This document shows, in pieces, positions 17,033 to 21,194 of a stretch of 21,194 bases of DNA; within the stretch, counting starts at the first letter, position 1, and the number at the start of each line of letters is the position of its first letter. This DNA is from Cloacimonetes bacterium UBA3900. GTDB taxonomy: Bacteria > Cloacimonadota > Cloacimonadia > Cloacimonadales > Cloacimonadaceae. The stretch is taken from contig DGFM01000033.1 in the NCBI GenBank assembly GCA_002391675.1, positions 31,303 to 52,496 of the forward strand, read 5' to 3'. Below the pieces are notes generated by a model. The model saw only the letters and a list, made by a program, of their open reading frames with translations. It made no database searches and was not told the DNA's origin. Both the position numbers and the translations under genes were made by a program.

Positions 17033-18318
17033 TTTGCCCTCGGGAGGTCGCTCCAGCGCGTGGTGTAGGCAGGGCTGAGGCGCGCCCGCTTCATCTGCCA
17101 TTTCTGCTGTGTTCCGCAGCTGGCCACAAACAGCGTACCGCGTCTGAACTTGCTGTTTAGCTTGTCCATCGTATCCATCAGCACCTTGCGTTTATCGTCC
17201 AGGTAGCTGGTTTCCAAGAAGTTGAGCGGTACGTCGTCGCTGCTCACCAGCTCGCTGAACAGCACGCCCGCTTTTTTGTATTCAAAGCCGGGCAGATGCA
17301 CCTCTTCCAACAGCTCCAGCGCACGTTTGATCAGCTCCGGAGTGTAAGCCGTGGGCGGCGAGAGCACCATCTGCTTGCTATTGCTATATTGAGGGCCTTC
17401 CTTAAAGCGGTTGGTGGAGAGAAACACCATCATGCGGGCGGCCAAACTATTCTGCTGCCTCAGCTTCCGTGCCGCAGTGCTCACATGGCTGGAAACCGCT
17501 TCTTTCAGCTCGTCCAGCGAATCCACCTGCTTGCCAAAAGAGCGCGAAACGAGGATGCTCTTCTTATCCTGCGGCGCTTCTTCCAGGCTGATGGCGTGAT
17601 AGCCCTGCAGTTCCAAAACCGTTTTGTGGCCAACGCTGGTGAGATAGTGGTCGATAAACTTCTCATCCGCATTCCGCAGCTGCCAGGCGTTCTCGATACC
17701 GCACTGTTTTAGGAATTTTTCATATTGACGGCCTATGCCCCACACTTCGCCCACGGGCGTTAGCTTCAGAGCCTTCTCAAGACGTTCTTCATCCAGGAGC
17801 AACAGCACGCCCCTGTACCCCGGAACCCGCTTGGCCCAATGGTTTGCCACCTTGGCCAAAGTCTTGGAGGAGGCAATCCCCACCGAAACGGGAATCCCCG
17901 TCCACTGCTTCACGGTTTCCCTGATCTCGGTGGCATAAGCCTCCAAGTCCATATGCTGAAAGCCGTTCAGACCCAAAAATGCCTCATCGATGGAATAAAC
18001 CTCGATCTCGGGCGAAAACTGCTCCAAAGTCTGCATCACCCGCATGGACATATCGCCATAGAGCGCATAATTGCTGGAAAGCAGCGTGCCGCCATGCTTG
18101 GCGATCAGCGCCTCATACTTGAAAGCAGGCGCACCCATGGGAATGCCCAAAGCCTTGACCTCAGCCGAACGCGACACCATACAACCGTCATTATTGGACA
18201 GCACCGCCACGGGTTTGCCTTCCAGAGAAGGATCAAACACGCGCTCGCAAGACACGTAAAAGTTGTTACAGTCTATCAAGGCGATGATGTTGCGTTTGCT
18301 TAGTCCATGCTTATCCAT
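17029..18318 (-). CDS. umuC: Y-family DNA polymerase, UmuC type
   Basis: A 429-residue translesion polymerase of the UmuC branch (E. coli UmuC is 422). Catalytic residues are visible: D16 in LIDCNNFY and D111-E112 in YSIDEAF. SNNDGCMVSRS (41-51) is the UmuC-type finger segment, SVGIASSKTLAKVAN (145-159) is the palm end, and the C-terminal LFVASCG...WQMKRARLSPAYTTRW matches the UmuC tail. At the place of the usual beta-clamp motif (QLNLF type) there is VPLNFLE (363-369), a poor match. No umuD lies next to it: the upstream neighbour is the divergent SppA-type gene. No LexA box of the CTGT-N8-ACAG or GAAC-N4-GTTC kind was found upstream. It heads the five-gene operon. The ATG at 18318 has no ribosome site. 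Confidence 0.95.
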   Translation of the reverse strand: MDKHGLSKRNIIALIDCNNFYVSCERVFDPSLEGKPVAVLSNNDGCMVSRSAEVKALGIPMGAPAFKYEALIAKHGGTLLSSNYALYGDMSMRVMQTLEQFSPEIEVYSIDEAFLGLNGFQHMDLEAYATEIRETVKQWTGIPVSVGIASSKTLAKVANHWAKRVPGYRGVLLLLDEERLEKALKLTPVGEVWGIGRQYEKFLKQCGIENAWQLRNADEKFIDHYLTSVGHKTVLELQGYHAISLEEAPQDKKSILVSRSFGKQVDSLDELKEAVSSHVSTAARKLRQQNSLAARMMVFLSTNRFKEGPQYSNSKQMVLSPPTAYTPELIKRALELLEEVHLPGFEYKKAGVLFSELVSSDDVPLNFLETSYLDDKRKVLMDTMDKLNSKFRRGTLFVASCGTQQKWQMKRARLSPAYTTRWSDLPRAK

Positions 18319-18324
18319 AAAGTC

Positions 18325-18353
18325 AAAATATCTGAGGGATGGAGATTTGTCAA
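18325..18353 (-). promoter_or_regulatory. umuC: Promoter of the umuC operon, possibly giving a leaderless mRNA
   Basis: On the minus strand TTGACA (18353-18348, 6/6) is followed after exactly 17 bases by TATTTT (18330-18325, 4/6). The expected start, about 7 bases past the -10 box, is at or within a base or two of the ATG at 18318. No Shine-Dalgarno sequence occurs between box and ATG, which is consistent with leaderless translation. Confidence 0.6.
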
Positions 18354-18464
18354 GCCTTAGCTTTTTCGTTTTACCGCCTGCATCAAAGCTGAAGATTCAT
18401 GCTCAGGCACTTGCGGTTTTACTCATCCAAAGCTCCGCTCTCCTGATTGTCCATAAAATTCTAC

Positions 18465-18492
18465 TTGACATTTTGGCACCCTGAAGTTTAAG
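18465..18492 (+). promoter_or_regulatory. sppA: Promoter of the SppA-type protease gene
   Basis: TTGACA at 18465-18470 (6/6) is followed after 16 bases by TTTAAG at 18487-18492 (4/6). Transcription would begin near 18499, leaving a leader of about 20 bases that holds the GGAG ribosome site at 18510-18513, 6 bases before the ATG at 18520. The octamer CTTGACAT is shared with both tRNA-Pro promoters. Confidence 0.6.
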
Positions 18493-18519
18493 TGTCTAAA
18501 AAACATTCTGGAGCCTATT

Positions 18520-20976
18520 ATGAAAGATATCAAGTTGTTATGCACCACGCTAATCCTTGTTTTCCTGTGCTTTAGCCTGGGTGCACAAAACACATATGTA
18601 GACCCCGAAAACACCATGCACTCCATCGCCAATATCGATGACCTCTTCATCCCTTACGGCAACCCTTCTCTGCTGAGCAGCAGCTTTGCCGATGGTGCAG
18701 GTTTTGGCGCAAACCTGGACAAGGATGAGTTCCTCAAGCAGTATTGGCTTTTCTCCAATGCCGATGGCCTGGCTTACATCTATGAAAAAAGAGGCAGATC
18801 AAACTATCACAACCTGGCTTTGGGAGCGCCTCTCGGTGATGGGTTCCTCACCAAAAACATCTACGTCGGCACCCGCTACAGCTGGAAAAATGCCTCCTTT
18901 GGCAAGGGCTGGTGGAGAAGCGGCGTTACCCTCCGCCCACACAACAGCTTATCGCTGGCCATGGTGTGGGACAATCCCTACAAGCAAGCTCCTTTATATA
19001 GATTTGGCGCCGCAGTGCGCCCTCTCGAGCTCCTCAATCCCAAGCTCGGACACCGCTTGGAACTGAGTGCAGATATCAACTACAACCGCGATCCCTTGGA
19101 TGCAAACGCCAAAAGAGAATTCAAAAACCCGCTGCTAGGCGTCAATGCCGAGGTCTTGAACGGCCTCAAGCTGGGAGCCGCATACGATCTCGACACCCAA
19201 AACATGATGTTCAATTTCAGCCTGCGTTTTGGCAGGACAAACGTGGGCAACCTCAGCTTCAAGCCGGATCAGGGCGACCTGCAAAATATTGGCTACCTCC
19301 AGCTTGGCGTCTTCGACTACAAGCCTTTCATGGGCATCGCACCGCGCAAATGGCACGACATGAAGCTTTCCGGCAGCGTGGTCAGCTACAAAACACCCAC
19401 CTTCAGCTTCGGCCCCTTCACCGTCTTCGATTCCGGCGTACGCAGCGTGGAAGAGGTGATCGGGCAAATCGAGCAAGCGGCAAATGAGCCCGGCGTGGAA
19501 GGAATCCTGCTCATCAACCCCTCCTTCTCCACCTCACTTGCGCTCATGCAAGAGCTGATGCGGGCTTTTGAGGATTTCAAGGCCACCGGCAAGCACATAG
19601 CCTGCTACTATGACAACCTCTCAAACGCCGGCTACGTCTTCGCAGCCTCCATCGCAGACAAGATCTGGTTCAACCCCATGGGAATCCTGGATTTGAAAGG
19701 CCTCGCCCTCCAAAGTCCCTATTTCGGCGACCTCCTCAACGAGATGGGCATAGAAGTGCTCAATTTCCGCAGTCACAAGTATAAAAATGCCGGCAATATC
19801 TTCTCTGAATCTTCCATGACGCAGGCGGAAAGAGAGGTCTACGACTCGATTTTGCAATCCTATCTGGATGAATTCATCGCCCAAATCTCCAAAGGCAGAG
19901 CCGGCAAGATCGCAGGCAGCGTGGAAGCCGCCATCAACGAAGGCCCCTACTTCAACGCTCAAGACGCACTGGCTAAAGGACTGGTGGACGGACTGGTCTA
20001 TCAGGACGAACTGCCCGAGCTGCTCAAAGATGAATTTGGCTTCAGGAAGCAAAGCAAGCAGCTGGCCAATTATCACGATTACAACTGGCACAAGGCGCCC
20101 TCCAAGAAGATCGCCGTCATCTACGCCCAGGGCAACATCGTGATGGGAAAAGGCAAACCCGGCAAAACCATCGCCGCCGAAACCACCGTGGATCTGATCC
20201 GCAAAGCGCGTAACAACCCGCAATATAAAGGCATTATCCTCAGAGTGGACAGCGGTGGCGGCTCGGCTCAGGCATCCGACATCATCCTGCGCGAGCTGGT
20301 GAAAGCCCAAACCGAAAACAAAATGCCCGTGGTGGTTTCCATGGCAGGCGCAGCCGCTTCCGGAGGCTATTACATTGCCTGCAAAGCAGATAAGATCGTT
20401 GCCGAAGCCTCAACTCTCACCGGTTCAATCGGCGTGATCGGCCTGGCTTTCAACGCTGAAAGGATGTTCAATAAAATCCGCATCAACTGGTCAACCGTCA
20501 AAAAAGGAGATAACTCAGACTTCCCCAGCCTCTTCCGTCAATGGTCTGACGCCGAGAAAAAGCGCATGACAGATATGATAGAGCTGGTCTACGACGACTT
20601 TGTGGGCAAGGTGGCAGACGGACGGCCCAACCTCAGCCTGAGCCAAGTGCATGAATATGCGCAAGGCCGCGTCTGGAGCGGTAAACAGGCCTATGACCTG
20701 GGCCTGGTGGACGACCTCGGCGGCATGGATAAAGCGGTGGAACACATGAGACAACTCACCGGCATCAAAGGTGAAATCGAGCTTGTGGACGCCACCAGCA
20801 AGGAAAACACCATCGATATCAATATGAAACCCATCTCGCTGACCAAAGCCTTCCTGCCGGAAATGGTGCTGGAAATTGAGGACAGCTACAAACAGGTCTA
20901 CGAGCTCTGGAAACAATATGAAGGCCAAAACGCACTCCTGCTCTGCCCCGTGCAGGAACTGATATTGGACTTCTGA
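18520..20976 (+). CDS. sppA: SppA-type (S49) protease fused to an N-terminal barrel-like domain
   Basis: 818 residues, against 618 for E. coli SppA. A cleavable signal peptide (residues 1-22, ending SLGA|Q) is followed by about 260 residues of alternating, aromatic-rich beta strands (about 25-275), beginning YGNPSLLSSSFADGAGFG, which recalls the N-terminal region of FadL/PorV-type barrels. From about residue 285 the two tandem S49 domains follow, at about 297-500 and 525-755. The catalytic dyad is present: K422 in HKYKNAG, equivalent to E. coli K209, and S614 in AAASGGYY, equivalent to S409; DSGGGSAQASD (577-587) and STLTGSIGVIG (631-641) are also conserved. SppA degrades released signal peptides and other envelope peptides. 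Here the usual inner-membrane anchor seems replaced by a barrel-like domain, suggesting outer-membrane attachment with the protease facing the periplasm; this location is inferred. A strong terminator follows. Confidence 0.9.
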   Translation: MKDIKLLCTTLILVFLCFSLGAQNTYVDPENTMHSIANIDDLFIPYGNPSLLSSSFADGAGFGANLDKDEFLKQYWLFSNADGLAYIYEKRGRSNYHNLALGAPLGDGFLTKNIYVGTRYSWKNASFGKGWWRSGVTLRPHNSLSLAMVWDNPYKQAPLYRFGAAVRPLELLNPKLGHRLELSADINYNRDPLDANAKREFKNPLLGVNAEVLNGLKLGAAYDLDTQNMMFNFSLRFGRTNVGNLSFKPDQGDLQNIGYLQLGVFDYKPFMGIAPRKWHDMKLSGSVVSYKTPTFSFGPFTVFDSGVRSVEEVIGQIEQAANEPGVEGILLINPSFSTSLALMQELMRAFEDFKATGKHIACYYDNLSNAGYVFAASIADKIWFNPMGILDLKGLALQSPYFGDLLNEMGIEVLNFRSHKYKNAGNIFSESSMTQAEREVYDSILQSYLDEFIAQISKGRAGKIAGSVEAAINEGPYFNAQDALAKGLVDGLVYQDELPELLKDEFGFRKQSKQLANYHDYNWHKAPSKKIAVIYAQGNIVMGKGKPGKTIAAETTVDLIRKARNNPQYKGIILRVDSGGGSAQASDIILRELVKAQTENKMPVVVSMAGAAASGGYYIACKADKIVAEASTLTGSIGVIGLAFNAERMFNKIRINWSTVKKGDNSDFPSLFRQWSDAEKKRMTDMIELVYDDFVGKVADGRPNLSLSQVHEYAQGRVWSGKQAYDLGLVDDLGGMDKAVEHMRQLTGIKGEIELVDATSKENTIDINMKPISLTKAFLPEMVLEIEDSYKQVYELWKQYEGQNALLLCPVQELILDF

Positions 20977-21000
20977 TTCCTGACTATCACCAGATATTTG

Positions 21001-21030
21001 CCGGGCTCACCTTAGATGAGCCCGGTTTTT
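21001..21030 (+). terminator. Rho-independent terminator of the SppA-type gene
   Basis: CCGGGCTCA (21001-21009) and TGAGCCCGG (21017-21025) form a perfect 9-bp stem with a 7-base loop, followed by TTTTT at 21026-21030. It starts 24 bases after the stop codon. Confidence 0.93.
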
Positions 21031-21194
21031 AATCGCCGGTATCTTTGCCTGAAACCCCCTTTTATATCCCAGCAAAATAGTAGGCGTTCCTTGCCCGATT
21101 CCGAGCCGGGAAAACTCGGGCTTTCTGAAATATTTTACTTGTGAGCCGGTTTTGCGAAAACAATTCCGCCGTCTAAAACGTCGATTTCATGCGG
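21031..21194. other. Terminal noncoding stretch with a GC-rich hairpin
   Basis: No gene is visible. A second foldable segment can pair GCCCGA (21093-21098) with TCGGGC (21116-21121), or alternatively CCGAG (21101-21105) with CTCGG (21115-21119). It is followed only by CTTTCTG, so it is a weak terminator candidate, perhaps for a unit beyond the window. Confidence 0.35.

Noticed and set aside
17033..17101. Longer 225-residue form of the YigZ-family protein
   Set aside because: The extra 23 residues come from umuC sequence in another frame; the start at 17032 gives the normal family length, a good ribosome site and an ATGA overlap.

Overview
The window is bacterial chromosome, G+C roughly one half by eye. 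It most likely comes from the FCB side of the tree, and Candidatus Cloacimonadota fits best. The main clue is the first protein: a very large secreted multidomain protein ending in a YPNPFNPET-type C-terminal sorting/anchor module, typical of FCB bacteria. Signal peptides ending in AFA|Q and LGA|Q and several outer-membrane-type beta proteins agree. The phylum call is an inference; no rRNA or marker gene is present. I see no insertion sequence, prophage gene, CRISPR array or rRNA.

Layout. 1-582: no convincing gene, but a promoter-like pair and a strong palindrome upstream of the first gene. 583-4998 (+): 1471-residue modular secreted protein, followed by a clear intrinsic terminator. 5184-5261: tRNA-Pro(CGG). 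5370-8913 (+): two overlapping genes for a heterodimeric ABC exporter, with the typical asymmetry of one competent and one degenerate ATP site. 9029-9203: tRNA-Pro(UGG) and tRNA-Val(UAC). 9231-12063 (+): an NAD(P)-dependent epimerase/dehydratase and an unrecognised 617-residue outer-membrane-type protein. 12087-13458 (-): a convergent pair, a HAD hydrolase then a P-loop nucleotide-binding protein. 13808-14140 (-): four tRNA genes, transcribed in the order Gly, Cys, Leu, Gly. 14183-18318 (-): a tightly overlapping five-gene operon read as UmuC, YigZ/IMPACT, ChaN-like, Memo, AMMECR1. 18520-20976 (+): a divergent 818-residue SppA-type protease carrying an extra N-terminal barrel-like domain, followed by a strong terminator.

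How the genes fit together. Much of the window concerns the envelope: the anchored surface protein, an exporter, an outer-membrane-type protein next to an epimerase, a ChaN-like exported protein, and an SppA that appears to have swapped its inner-membrane anchor for an outer-membrane-like domain. The minus-strand operon couples a translesion polymerase, with no UmuD beside it, to YigZ, ChaN, Memo and AMMECR1 through ATGA-type overlaps; the radical-SAM partner of Memo/AMMECR1 is absent here. The most unusual items are the barrel-SppA fusion, this operon, and a umuC promoter placed so that its transcript may be leaderless.
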